Source: Rubrobacter indicoceani
GTDB taxonomy: Bacteria; Actinomycetota; Rubrobacteria; Rubrobacterales; Rubrobacteraceae
NCBI RefSeq assembly: GCF_003568865.1
Contig: NZ_CP031115.1
Span: 2,108,001 to 2,172,000, forward strand
DNA: 64,000 nucleotides
Direction of reading: 5' to 3'
Shown: positions 41,701 to 50,591 of the stretch, piece by piece
Layout: every line of letters starts with the position of its first letter
How positions within the stretch are numbered: position 1 is the stretch's first letter
Notes under the pieces: model-generated
Told to the model about the DNA's origin: nothing
The model's database searches: none
The model's input: only the letters and a program-made list of their open reading frames with translations
Position numbers and translations under genes: made by a program

Positions 41701-43205
41701 CGGTCCCCGATCCTGATCCAGGTTGTCTTGAGCTGCTCGTACTGTCCTATGGCGTGCAGGGATTTGTCCCGCCCCGTCCCCGACTCCTTGAAGCCCCCGA
41801 ACGGCACGGTTACGTCGCTTGCGTCAAAGCAGTTGACCCAGACCGTCCCGGAACGCATCGCCCCCGAAACCCGGTGCGCCCGCCCGACGTCCTGAGTCCA
41901 TACCGCCCCCGCCAGCCCGTAGGCCGTTGCGTTCGCCAGGCGGACGGCTTCGGCTTCCCCCCCCGCATCGGTAAAATCGAGAACGGAGAGAACGGGGCCG
42001 AATATCTCCTCCCGCGCGACCCGCATCTCCTCCCCGACCCCGGAGAATACCGTCGGCTCGACGTAGAAGCCGCCCGTCTCCGGGAGCTTTCTCCCGCCGC
42101 CGACCGTGACCTCCGCGCCCTCCCGGCGAGCAAGGTCCACATAGCCGAGGACCCGCTCCATCTGGGATCTATCCACCAGCGTGCCGAGCGTGGTATCCGG
42201 GTCGAGGGGGTCGCCGGGCGCGTACGTGGCGGCGTGAGCGGCGATTTTCTCGATAAGTTCGTCGCGGACGCTCCTGTGAGCTATAACCCTGGACCCCGCA
42301 TGGCAGGTCTGTCCGGCGTTGTAGAAGATCCCGCCCGCGACGGTCTCCGCGACTTCGTCCAGGTCCGGCGCGTCCGGGAAGACAACGTGCGCGCTCTTTC
42401 CGCCGCACTCCAGGGAGACGTGCTTCATGTTCGACTCCCCGGCGTACTTCAGGAACAGCTTCCCGACCTCGGAAGACCCGGTGAACGTTATCTTGTCCAC
42501 GTCCGGGTGCCGCCCGAGCGCGGCCCCGGCGCCCGGACCGAAGCCCGGCAAGACGTTGAAGACCCCGTCCGGCAGCCCGGCCTCGCTTGCAAGCCGGGCG
42601 AGGAGTATCGCCGAGAGCGGCGACTGCTCGGCGGGCTTAAGGACAACGGAGTTCCCGGTGGCGAGCGCGGGAGCCGCCTTCCAGGCGGTGAGGATAAGCG
42701 GGTAGTTCCACGGCACGACCGCCCCGACGACGCCCATCGGCTCGCGGGTGATCGTCGCAAGAAACTCCGGTGCGGTCGGGGCGACCTCACCGTAACGTTT
42801 GTCTATTGCCTCGGCGTACCACCGGAAGTACGAGGCGCACGAGGGTACGTCAACGCTCAGAGCGTCCGAGACGGGCTTCCCGACGTCAAGCGATTCGAGC
42901 AGCGCGAGTTCCTCGAGGTTTTCCTCGATCAGGTCGGAAAACCGAAACAGGACCGCCTTTCTCTGCGCCGGAGATTTCCCCGACCAGCGACCGTCCTCGA
43001 ACGCCCGCCGCGCCGCCCTCACGGCGAGATCCACGTCTTCCCGGTCGCACTCCGCGACGTTCGCGAGCAGCGAACCGTCGCGGGGCGTGGTCTTCTCGAA
43101 GGTCTTGCCGGAGACGGCTTCCGTGTAGGCTCCGTCTATAAAAGCCCGGGGCTCGGGGCTCAACTCTCCGGCCCGGTCGTGCCATTTCGTGCTGGCCTGG
43201 GTCAT
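41697..43205 (-). CDS. NAD(P)-dependent aldehyde dehydrogenase (betaine-aldehyde dehydrogenase-like)
   Basis: 502 residues. The family motifs are complete: VVPWNYPLIL, the FTGSSEVGK Rossmann loop, catalytic-base Glu in LECGGKS and nucleophile Cys in NAGQTCHAGSRV. The overall style is closest to betaine-aldehyde or gamma-aminobutyraldehyde dehydrogenases. Together with the coupled Fe-alcohol dehydrogenase and the nearby OpuC-like importer it could convert choline via betaine aldehyde to glycine betaine. Substrate assignment is inference. Confidence 0.92.
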   Translation of the reverse strand: MTQASTKWHDRAGELSPEPRAFIDGAYTEAVSGKTFEKTTPRDGSLLANVAECDREDVDLAVRAARRAFEDGRWSGKSPAQRKAVLFRFSDLIEENLEELALLESLDVGKPVSDALSVDVPSCASYFRWYAEAIDKRYGEVAPTAPEFLATITREPMGVVGAVVPWNYPLILTAWKAAPALATGNSVVLKPAEQSPLSAILLARLASEAGLPDGVFNVLPGFGPGAGAALGRHPDVDKITFTGSSEVGKLFLKYAGESNMKHVSLECGGKSAHVVFPDAPDLDEVAETVAGGIFYNAGQTCHAGSRVIAHRSVRDELIEKIAAHAATYAPGDPLDPDTTLGTLVDRSQMERVLGYVDLARREGAEVTVGGGRKLPETGGFYVEPTVFSGVGEEMRVAREEIFGPVLSVLDFTDAGGEAEAVRLANATAYGLAGAVWTQDVGRAHRVSGAMRSGTVWVNCFDASDVTVPFGGFKESGTGRDKSLHAIGQYEQLKTTWIRIGDR

Positions 43206-43255
43206 CGCTCTGGGTCGCTCCGTTTCGGGTTCGGGGTTTTCCTGCGTGGCTCGAG

Positions 43256-44371
43256 CTATTCTGCGAGGAGTACCCGTTTGTGTTCCTCTTTCAAACAGAC
43301 GCCGAGGCCGGATTTTTCGGGGATGCTTATGTATCCCTCCCCGTCCGCCCGCACGGGTTCTTCGAGCATGAAGTCACGACGCTCCGGCGTCCAGCCCGGC
43401 GGGTCGTAGGGATACTCAAGGTACGGGCCGCCCCCGACCCCGCAGGTTACGTGCAGGTTGGCGAGCAGACCGATACCGTTTGTCCAGGTGTGCGGGGTGA
43501 AGAGGCGGTTTCGGTCGAGCGCAAGCTCCGCGAAGGTCCGGGCGCGCATCATGCCCAGGGAGAGCACGACGTCGGGCTGGTAGACGTCCAGGGCGTCGGC
43601 GTCGAGGCAGGAGAGGAGTTCGTTCATCGTGCGGGCCATCTCACCCCCGGCGAGCCGCAGACCGCTCGCCTGTTTCAGGAGGCTCAAGCCGCTTGTATCG
43701 GAGATGGGAAGCGGCTCTTCAAGCCAGAAAACGTCGAGTTCTCTCAGGCGGGCGGCGATACGCCGGATGCCTGCGACGTCCATGCTGCGGGTCGCGTCCC
43801 CGGCCATCCGCCAGGCCTGGTTGAGGTCTACCATGATCTCCATCGAGTCCCCGACGGCCTCCCTTGCGGCGGCAACGGAGGCGATCCCCTCGTCGGCGCG
43901 ATGCGGGTCGACCCGGATCTTCATCGCCCGGAAACCCTCTTCCCTGAGTTGAACGGCGGATTCGGCGCGGGCCCCGGGCGACTTCAACTCGCCGCAGGAG
44001 GCGTAGGCCGGGACGCGGTTCATCTCGCCGCCGAAAAGGTTGGCGACGGGCTGGGCCGTGATCTTCCCGACAAGATCCCAGAGCGCCGCCTCTAGAGGCC
44101 AATAGCGTCCGGCGTGGAAGTCCAACGTCTCTATCGTTCGGACGTGCCGGGCCATCCGAAGCGGATCTTCACCGATAAAGAACGCCTCGAAGCCGCTCTC
44201 CGAGAAACCAGCCATCGTATCGCCGGAGCCGATGCCCGTAAGCCCTTCGTCCGTCTCGACGGCGACGAGGGTTGCGTCGAAGGTGCGCCGGGGTTCAGGG
44301 TCCCACGCGGCGTAGAGGGGTGGTTCGAGGGTGGTCTGGATGCGACGAGTTTTCACGTCCGTGATCTTCAT
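43256..44371 (-). CDS. Mandelate racemase/muconate lactonizing-type enzyme (enolase superfamily)
   Basis: 371 residues. The capping domain is followed by the barrel with KxR in AMKIRVDPHR, metal ligands in EIMVDLNQAW, FWLEEPLP and LAGGEMA, and a late His in LFTPHTWTNG. The Lys plus His pair is typical of acid-sugar dehydratases of the MR subgroup. It lies just downstream of the aldehyde dehydrogenase start, same strand, 50 bp away. Substrate cannot be read from the sequence. Confidence 0.88.
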   Translation of the reverse strand: MKITDVKTRRIQTTLEPPLYAAWDPEPRRTFDATLVAVETDEGLTGIGSGDTMAGFSESGFEAFFIGEDPLRMARHVRTIETLDFHAGRYWPLEAALWDLVGKITAQPVANLFGGEMNRVPAYASCGELKSPGARAESAVQLREEGFRAMKIRVDPHRADEGIASVAAAREAVGDSMEIMVDLNQAWRMAGDATRSMDVAGIRRIAARLRELDVFWLEEPLPISDTSGLSLLKQASGLRLAGGEMARTMNELLSCLDADALDVYQPDVVLSLGMMRARTFAELALDRNRLFTPHTWTNGIGLLANLHVTCGVGGGPYLEYPYDPPGWTPERRDFMLEEPVRADGEGYISIPEKSGLGVCLKEEHKRVLLAE

Positions 44372-44523
44372 CGCTTTGTCGGTCCTCCGGCTCCTCGATT
44401 CGGGTCTTCTGCGGGTGATCTCGCCCCCGGAGGTCGCTGTCCGGCAGCCGACTTTCCGGTTTGCGCCGGGTCTGGTGTCGTTGCGGGGTTATCGTACCTC
44501 AAGGGCGTTCGGCGGGTGTAAAG

Positions 44524-44556
44524 AAGCCCCGGCAACAGACACCGGGGCTTTCTCTT
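44524..44556. terminator. Bidirectional-type terminator at the end of the opuC-like operon
   Basis: A 9-bp perfect stem (AAGCCCCGG at 44524-44532 with its complement at 44542-44550) and a 9-nt loop lie about 30 bp after the binding-protein stop. Plus-strand reading is followed by TCTCTTTT, minus-strand by CTTTAC. Confidence 0.8.
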
Positions 44557-44587
44557 TTCACGGGTCTTGATCTACTCTGCGGTGGTG

Positions 44588-45565
44588 CTACTCGACGAAG
44601 CCGTTCTCTTCCAGCCATTCGTCGGCGACATCCTCGGGGAGTTCGCCGTCAACGTCGACGCGGGCGTTCATCGCGCTCATCTCCTCGTCGGTGAGGGCCT
44701 CGGCGATAGGCGTAAAGAGCGTGTCGAGCTGCTCGCCGTACTGCTCGTAGGTCTCGGAACGCACTTCAAGAACCGGGTTGTAGTTCGGGAAGAAGTTCAT
44801 GTCGTCTTCAAGGACCGTCAGGTCAAGGGCGGCGATGCGTCCGTCGGTGGTGAAGACCTCACCGAAGTTGCACGGGTCGCCCGAGTCCGTCCGGTCGTAC
44901 ACTACGCCCGTGTCAAAGAGGGAGACGTTGTCGTTCGGGAACTCGTAGCCGTAGGCTTCCTCCATCCCCGGCAGGCCGTCGTCGCGGGAGTTGAACTCGC
45001 TCTCCACGCAGACGGTCGCCTCCTCCGGCCTCTCCTCGATAAGCGTCCCGATATCCGAAAGAGAGGTTACGCCGAGGTCTTCGACCGCTTCGGAGCGCAC
45101 CGCAAGGGCGTAGGTATTGTTGAAGGGCGCAGGTGTTTCAAGAAGCTGGAGCTGGTTCTCTTCAAGGTCCGCATCCCGGGCGGCGGTGTACTGTTCCTGC
45201 TCGTCGGCTATCGGCTCGGTGTTGCCGAGGTGGTTGATCCAGATGGTCCCCGTGTACTCCCAGTACATGTCTATGTCGCCGCCGATAAGCGCCTGTCGGG
45301 TCGCGTCGGTACCGGAGAGGCCGACCTGATCCTCAACGCTCGCCCCCGCCGCTTCAAGCGCTCCCGCCGTGATGTAGCCGAGCACGAGCTGCTCCGTGAA
45401 GTCCTTTGACCCTACGGTGAAGTCCGCGTCCGAGAGGTCCGCCCCGCTGGAGGTCTCCGCGCCGCCGCCGCAGCCCGCCGCGAGCATCGCCGCGACCACG
45501 CTCACACCGAGAACCTTCACCGCAGGTCTGCCGAGCATCCCGCTGAACCTGTCGCCAATCGTCAC
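44588..45565 (-). CDS. opuCC: Glycine betaine/choline ABC importer, substrate-binding lipoprotein
   Basis: 325 residues. The N-terminal signal ends in a lipobox (AAMLAAGCGGG). The mature part has the OpuBC/OpuCC family features (FTVGSKDFTEQLVLGYITAGALEAAG, then DMYWEYTGTIWINHLG). The aromatic positions for quaternary ammonium binding fall in the latter segment. Last gene of a four-gene importer operon, followed by a terminator. Exact ligand (betaine, choline, carnitine) is not determined. Confidence 0.92.
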   Translation of the reverse strand: MTIGDRFSGMLGRPAVKVLGVSVVAAMLAAGCGGGAETSSGADLSDADFTVGSKDFTEQLVLGYITAGALEAAGASVEDQVGLSGTDATRQALIGGDIDMYWEYTGTIWINHLGNTEPIADEQEQYTAARDADLEENQLQLLETPAPFNNTYALAVRSEAVEDLGVTSLSDIGTLIEERPEEATVCVESEFNSRDDGLPGMEEAYGYEFPNDNVSLFDTGVVYDRTDSGDPCNFGEVFTTDGRIAALDLTVLEDDMNFFPNYNPVLEVRSETYEQYGEQLDTLFTPIAEALTDEEMSAMNARVDVDGELPEDVADEWLEENGFVE

Positions 45566-45655
45566 TAAACCGCTCCTTTTTTCGACTGCATTGCTCCTCC
45601 TGCTGAACCGAGCTTTCGTCCGGCCCGCACTTTGTTACCGACTTCGCGTGCTTCC

Positions 45656-46486
45656 CTAAAGTCCTTTCGGACGGAAGATATCCTCCGCTATCCCGGCCAG
45701 GTAATCCACCGCGAGCGCGAGAACCGCCGTCAGAACGGCCCCGGTAATCAGGATCGGGTCGCGGCTGGTCTTGATGCCGGTGTTGATGATGTCCCCGAGG
45801 CCGCCCGCGTTGATAAACGTCGCAAGGGCCGCCGTACCGACAACGATGATAAGCGCGGTGCGGATACCGGCCAGCATGATCGGCACGGCCAGCGGAAGCT
45901 CTATCCTGAACAGAACCGCCCGCTTTGTCATCCCCATGCCCCGGCCCGATTCTATAACCGAACGGTCTACCTGGTTTATACCGACCATCGTGTTGCGTAG
46001 GATCGGAAGGAACGCCGTGATGATAAGCGCGATGACCGCCGCCCGGAAACCGATCGCACCGAAAAGAACCGCTAGCAGGACTATGATGCCGATGGACGGC
46101 AGCGCCTGCCCGGTGCTCGCCACCGCGATAATGTACGGCGCCACCTTCCGCATCGCCGGTCGAGTCAGGATCACGCCGAGCGAAATAGCGAGCGTCACCA
46201 CGATAAGCGTCGCAACGACCGTGATCCTCAGATGCTGGAACGTCCGGTCAAGGATAACGTTTGCGTTGAGGCTGCGCTGCTCGATGCTGTCGAGCGTCAG
46301 GCTCCCGATGTACAGGTACAGCCCGAGGCACACGAGCGCAAGGATTATCGGCATGGTCAGGTAACGCGCCAGCTTCAGGAGGCGGGCCGATTTCCCCGTG
46401 ACCTTCACCCCGGACGAGGAGATGTACTCCAGCTCCGGCGTCTGCTCCGGCTCCGCTGCCTGCGGTGGAGCTTTGAGCGCGCTCAT
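45656..46486 (-). CDS. opuCD: Glycine betaine/choline ABC importer permease 2
   Basis: 276 residues. A 35-residue polar N-terminus is followed by about six transmembrane helices, with the binding-protein-dependent permease EAA-type loop in ESGRGMGMTKRAVLFRIELPLAVP. ATG starts one base after the ATPase stop. It forms half of the membrane channel with the 47723-48367 permease. Confidence 0.92.
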   Translation of the reverse strand: MSALKAPPQAAEPEQTPELEYISSSGVKVTGKSARLLKLARYLTMPIILALVCLGLYLYIGSLTLDSIEQRSLNANVILDRTFQHLRITVVATLIVVTLAISLGVILTRPAMRKVAPYIIAVASTGQALPSIGIIVLLAVLFGAIGFRAAVIALIITAFLPILRNTMVGINQVDRSVIESGRGMGMTKRAVLFRIELPLAVPIMLAGIRTALIIVVGTAALATFINAGGLGDIINTGIKTSRDPILITGAVLTAVLALAVDYLAGIAEDIFRPKGL

Positions 46487-46487
46487 C

Positions 46488-47726
46488 CTAGCCCTCCGCT
46501 CTCAAGCGCTCCGCCCGGGCGCGGTCGGCCTCGCTCCGGCGTTCCTCCGGCGGACGCATGGACTCGATGGCGTGCAGGACCGTCTCGAAGTCAACGACGC
46601 CCCGGTAGGAGCCGTTTGAGTTCACCACTATCGCCGAGCCTCTGTAGGACGTGATCATGGTGTCCAGCGTGTCGTACAGGCTCGACTTTTCCTCGACTAT
46701 CGCAACGGCGGGCCATCCGGCTTCGGCGAGCTTCGCGTCCCTCATCGCAAGGTCGTCGGCGTTGACCCAGCGGCGCGGCTTGCGCTCCCGGTCCAGGAGC
46801 AGCACGTAGTCCCGGCCGCTGTCTGCGAGCCTCCGGCGCACGTCGTCCGGGCTGTCCGTCATGTACGCGACGGGCGTCTCGCTTGTCTCGATATCGCGGA
46901 CCTTGCTCAAAGACAGACGCTTGATGGACGCCCCCGAACCGATAAAGTCCTCCACGAACTCGCTCGCAGGGTCGGTCAGGATGCGCTCCGGTGTGTCGTA
47001 CTGCGCTATAACCGATTTCTCCTGCAGGATGGCGATCCGGTCGCCCATCTTTATCGCCTCGTCTATGTCGTGCGTGACAAAGATGATGGTCTTTCTGATG
47101 TCGTCCTGAATCCTGAGGAATTCGTCCTGAAGCCGGTCGCGGGTTATCGGGTCCACCGCCCCGAACGGCTCGTCCATGAGCATTATCGGCGGGTCGGCGG
47201 CCATCGCCCGCGCAACGCCTATGCGCTGCCTCTGACCGCCCGAGAGCTCCTTCGGGTAGCGGCTTCCGTAGCTGGTCGGGATCTTCACCATCTCGAGCAG
47301 TTCCTCGGTGCGGCTCTGGACGCGGCTCTTGTCCCAGCCGAGCATCTTCGGCACCGTAGCGACGTTCTCCGCGATGGTCATGTGCGGAAAGAGACCTATC
47401 TGCTGGATAACGTAGCCGATGTTGCGGCGAAGCTGGTCAGCGTTCGCCTTTGTAACGTCCTCGCCCTTGATAAAGATGCGCCCGGAAGACGGCTCGATGA
47501 TGCGGTTGATCATCTTCATCGTCGTTGTCTTGCCGCAGCCCGACGGCCCGACGAAAACGACTATCTCGCCCTCGTAGATATCCATCGTGAGTTCCTCGAC
47601 GGCGGGCTCCGACTGTCCGGGGAAAACCTTGGCGAGCTTCTCGAGACGGATCATGACCTCGCGGTCGGCGTCTTTGTCTGCGCTTGTTCTGCCGACTGTA
47701 TTCGCTCTGTTGTTGTTCTCGCTCAA
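46488..47726 (-). CDS. opuCA: Glycine betaine/choline ABC importer ATPase with CBS pair
   Basis: 412 residues from a TTG overlapping the upstream stop (TTGA). Walker A GPSGCGKTTTMK, signature LSGGQRQRIGVARA and Walker B PIMLMDEPFGAVDP are intact. After residue about 270 come two CBS repeats (VAYMTDSPDDVRRRLAD and YDTLDTMITSYRGSAIVV). In OpuA/OpuC the CBS module senses ionic strength or cyclic-di-AMP and gates transport; the same is likely here. Confidence 0.95.
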   Translation of the reverse strand: MSENNNRANTVGRTSADKDADREVMIRLEKLAKVFPGQSEPAVEELTMDIYEGEIVVFVGPSGCGKTTTMKMINRIIEPSSGRIFIKGEDVTKANADQLRRNIGYVIQQIGLFPHMTIAENVATVPKMLGWDKSRVQSRTEELLEMVKIPTSYGSRYPKELSGGQRQRIGVARAMAADPPIMLMDEPFGAVDPITRDRLQDEFLRIQDDIRKTIIFVTHDIDEAIKMGDRIAILQEKSVIAQYDTPERILTDPASEFVEDFIGSGASIKRLSLSKVRDIETSETPVAYMTDSPDDVRRRLADSGRDYVLLLDRERKPRRWVNADDLAMRDAKLAEAGWPAVAIVEEKSSLYDTLDTMITSYRGSAIVVNSNGSYRGVVDFETVLHAIESMRPPEERRSEADRARAERLRAEG

Positions 47727-48367
47727 TTCAATCCTTTCGATATCGTGAGCTTGCTGAGCAGCGCAAAGGCCGCTTCAAAGATAAGGGCGAGGATAACGAT
47801 GCCGAGTATTCCGCCCAGCACCGAGTTGACCGAGTTCGCCCCGCCTATCCTGCTCAAGCCGTTGAAGATGTCGCCGCCGAGCCCGGGGCCGTTTACGTAA
47901 GCCGCGATGGCCGCGATGCCGAGCAGGAGCAGGGCCGAAACCCTGAGCCCCGCTATTATGACCGGCCAGGCCATCGGGAGCTCTATCTTGTAGAGCCGCT
48001 GCCACTTATTGTAACCCATCCCGAGCGCGCTCTCGGCTATCGCCGGGTCAACCGAGCGCAACCCCACTATCGTGTTCTGGAGGATGGCGAGTATGGCATA
48101 GGCCGTCAGCGCGATCATCGTGGGCGTGAACCCGAGACCCAGAAACGGGATCATGATGGCGAACAGGGCAAACGACGGTATCGTGAGGATCGTAGCCGCC
48201 ACCGCAACTGATATCTGTGCCGCTATCGGCCTCCGGTACGTGAGTATCCCGACCCCGACACCGATGATCGTCGCGATCAGGAGCGCGGCCAGAACAACCT
48301 GCGCGTGCGCTATCCCGTCTTCCAGGATGTTGTCCCAGCGAGACCCGAGGTAATCAAGAAAGTTCAT
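47723..48367 (-). CDS. opuCB: Glycine betaine/choline ABC importer permease 1
   Basis: 214 residues, about five transmembrane helices, with the permease cytoplasmic loop in AESALGMGYNKWQRLYKIELPMAWP. First gene of the importer operon. GAGGGGGTGATGTT precedes the ATG. The two permeases differ in length and N-terminus, as OpuCB and OpuCD do in Bacillus and Listeria. Confidence 0.92.
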   Translation of the reverse strand: MNFLDYLGSRWDNILEDGIAHAQVVLAALLIATIIGVGVGILTYRRPIAAQISVAVAATILTIPSFALFAIMIPFLGLGFTPTMIALTAYAILAILQNTIVGLRSVDPAIAESALGMGYNKWQRLYKIELPMAWPVIIAGLRVSALLLLGIAAIAAYVNGPGLGGDIFNGLSRIGGANSVNSVLGGILGIVILALIFEAAFALLSKLTISKGLN

Positions 48368-48582
48368 AACATCACCCCCTCGACCTGCCGGTTGTTTCTA
48401 CGTGAACATGCATTTTACTGTCGTTCCTTTCTAGTCGGTCACCCGCTCGTGCCGAGAATGAAAAACCGATCCTTTTCCGGTCGGTCTCTGCGATCAAAGC
48501 TGCGCTTTCCGCACCGGGAGGGCTCTCCGTCGGGCCCTCCGGTCGTCGCTAGTTACCCATCACCCTGTCTTTTATGCTTGAT

Positions 48583-48643
48583 CCCGGGGCAAAAGTCAAA
48601 TTTCTGAGGCTATTTGTGCCTCACGGTACACTTTTACCCGGGG
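48583..48643. repeat. Nested dyad between a methyltransferase-like gene and the opuC-like operon
   Basis: Outer arms CCCGGGGCAAAAGT (48583-48596) and ACTTTTACCCGGGG (48630-48643) pair at 12 of 14 positions. Inside, TGAGGC (48605-48610) and GCCTCA (48618-48623) form a perfect 6-bp stem. On the minus strand the inner stem is followed by GAAATTTGACTTTT, so it could end the 48663-49553 gene. The 215 bp between it and opuCB hold no gene. Confidence 0.55.
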
Positions 48644-48662
48644 ATTGCGCTGCTCTTTTGTG

Positions 48663-49553
48663 TTAACCCGAGGTCACTTTCTTGAGCAGTTCGCCGACAG
48701 GAGTTTCGGTGTCTTCCAGCGGACGCGAGAGGTAGAAATCGGCGTGATAGACCCCTTCGGCTTCTTTCCCGTCGGTGTCGAGCCCCATCTTCGCGAGTTC
48801 CCCGAGAACGTACTCGCGCTCTTTTTCGTCCGCGAAGGAGCGCTGCGGGAACGTGTGTCCGGCGAGCTTCTCGGTTACGAGGCCGTAGCTTTCGAGAAGC
48901 TCGGCGTACCTGTCGTATGAGACCCACCGCAGGGCAAAGCACGCCACCCAGGGCTTCTCTTCGCTTTCGGCCTCCAGGCCGCCGAGTATGCGGTCGAAGG
49001 TCTTCTCGGAGACATAGCCTATCCCCCCGGTAACGGTGATGAGTTCCGCCCCGCAGAGCGACCCCCGAAGCTCCGGCGTGAGGTCTTCGGCCTCCAGGTT
49101 TTCGGCGAAGCCCGCGTCGAGCATCCCGGTCTCGACCCCGTAGAGGACGGCGTTCTCGGCGATGTCCACGCCGACGACCTCCGGTGCGCCTTCCCGCCTC
49201 CTGCCGGAGTAGAACTCCGCGTCCGAGACCACAAGCTCCTCGCTCGTCAGGTCGGCCATCTCCTCCGAGCGGTAGCGGTCGTAGAGGTCGTTCAGGGTGA
49301 GGTCGTGCTTGAGCAGCGCGCCGTTTATCCCGTAAGAGCAACACACGTCCAGAACCTTGGTCGGGTCGGAAGCGACCTTCCCGGTGCGGTCTCTGTTGCG
49401 GATCAACTCCGAAAACACCCGCCGACCATGATCCGGCGTCTCGTAGTCGAGTTCGCCGAGCTCGGCGAAGTATGGTCTTGGGTCTTCCATGTTGTAGATG
49501 TCGTGGAAGCTGGCCTTCCCCGATTTCTGGTGCTGTGATCCTGACTTAGACAC
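48663..49553 (-). CDS. SAM-dependent methyltransferase-like protein
   Basis: 296 residues from GTG with GGAGGATT upstream. The Rossmann-type SAM loop VLDVCCSYGINGALL and the acidic strand PEVVGVDIAENAVLYG followed by ELITVTGGIGYVS are the class I methyltransferase pattern. The N-terminal part (DIYNMEDPRPYFAELGELDY) and C-terminal part are not recognised. Substrate unknown. Stand-alone gene with its own likely terminator. Confidence 0.75.
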   Translation of the reverse strand: MSKSGSQHQKSGKASFHDIYNMEDPRPYFAELGELDYETPDHGRRVFSELIRNRDRTGKVASDPTKVLDVCCSYGINGALLKHDLTLNDLYDRYRSEEMADLTSEELVVSDAEFYSGRRREGAPEVVGVDIAENAVLYGVETGMLDAGFAENLEAEDLTPELRGSLCGAELITVTGGIGYVSEKTFDRILGGLEAESEEKPWVACFALRWVSYDRYAELLESYGLVTEKLAGHTFPQRSFADEKEREYVLGELAKMGLDTDGKEAEGVYHADFYLSRPLEDTETPVGELLKKVTSG

Positions 49554-49706
49554 GCTGGACGAATCCTCCTATCGAGAACATACCTTCAGATGCGGAACAT
49601 AGCCGTATCCGACGACCGATTCCCTTGATGCATCTTATGCTGTTCTCGTTGCAGGTCCCGTAGGGGATACCCGGGGTATGTCTCTCCTAAACCGCCGGGG
49701 ACCGGA

Positions 49707-49740
49707 AGACGGGTCCCGCAGCTTTTCGCGGAACCCGTCT
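49707..49740 (-). terminator. Hairpin after the lactonase gene
   Basis: AGACGGGT (49707-49714) and its complement (49733-49740) plus an inner CCGC/GCGG extension form a strong stem 27 bp after the lactonase stop. The U-tract is weak, so efficiency is uncertain. Confidence 0.6.
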
Positions 49741-49766
49741 GAGAAGGATGTTTCGCCGTCAGGCGT

Positions 49767-50555
49767 CTAGGAGTAGAACTCCGGGGCCTTCTTGAACTTC
49801 GGCCATTCTTCGGGGTCGTGGCCGGTTACGAGCGTCGCACCGACGCCGTCTACCTTGCGGCGGATCTTGCGCGTCGAGCTTGCGACGTCGGCGGCGGAGT
49901 GGATAAGCCCCGGCAGAGCCTTCTCGTTGTAGTGATCCATCGTGTAGCAGGCGTCCGCCGAGAGGAGCATCGGGCCTTCGCCCTCGAGGTTGACGAGAAG
50001 CGACTGGTGCCCCGGTGCGTGTCCGGGGGTGAACATTACCTGCACCGCTCCGTCCCCGAAGACATCGTACTCATCGTCGTGTTCGCCGTCGAGGTAGATC
50101 CAGCGAACATCCCGGTCGAAGTCCTTTCGGATGTAGGCGGGCTTCTGAAACCAGTCCGGCGTGAAGGCGTACTCGAGTTCTCTGCGCTGCACGATGTACT
50201 CGGCGTTCGGGAAGTGTCCTATCGCCCCGGAGTGGTCGAGGTGCAGGTGCGACTGCACGACGTAGCGGATGCTCGCCGGATCCACGTCGAGCCTTTCCAA
50301 CTGGTTCAGAACGAAGTCGTCCTCGGTCATCACCGGCTGGTAGGCGTCCACGACGGCATCCCAGTGACCACGGGCGTCCTGCGCGACTTCGAGGGCGTTG
50401 CCGCCGTCGTAGAGAACGTTGCCGTTCGGATGCTGTATCAGGTAGAAGGGAACCGGGATCTCGTACGGGTCCCCGAGCCCCTGGTTCATCTTGATGAACT
50501 GCACCTGCGTCTTGAGGCTCCCGCACTCCATAAAGTACAGCTTTACGTCTGACAC
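49767..50555 (-). CDS. Metallo-beta-lactamase-fold lactonase (AttM/AiiA-like)
   Basis: 262 residues from a GTG start. The dinuclear zinc motif HLHLDH (in VQSHLHLDHSGAIG) and a later His in TPGHAPGHQSLLV and Asp in LSADACYTMDHYN match N-acyl-homoserine lactonases and gamma-butyrolactonases. It lies 36 bp downstream of an iron alcohol dehydrogenase, the order seen in the Agrobacterium att operon. Quorum quenching or gamma-butyrolactone hydrolysis are both possible. Confidence 0.87.
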   Translation of the reverse strand: MSDVKLYFMECGSLKTQVQFIKMNQGLGDPYEIPVPFYLIQHPNGNVLYDGGNALEVAQDARGHWDAVVDAYQPVMTEDDFVLNQLERLDVDPASIRYVVQSHLHLDHSGAIGHFPNAEYIVQRRELEYAFTPDWFQKPAYIRKDFDRDVRWIYLDGEHDDEYDVFGDGAVQVMFTPGHAPGHQSLLVNLEGEGPMLLSADACYTMDHYNEKALPGLIHSAADVASSTRKIRRKVDGVGATLVTGHDPEEWPKFKKAPEFYS

Positions 50556-50591
50556 GCTGTTTTCCTTTCGCTTGTCCTGCAGTTCCCCGGA

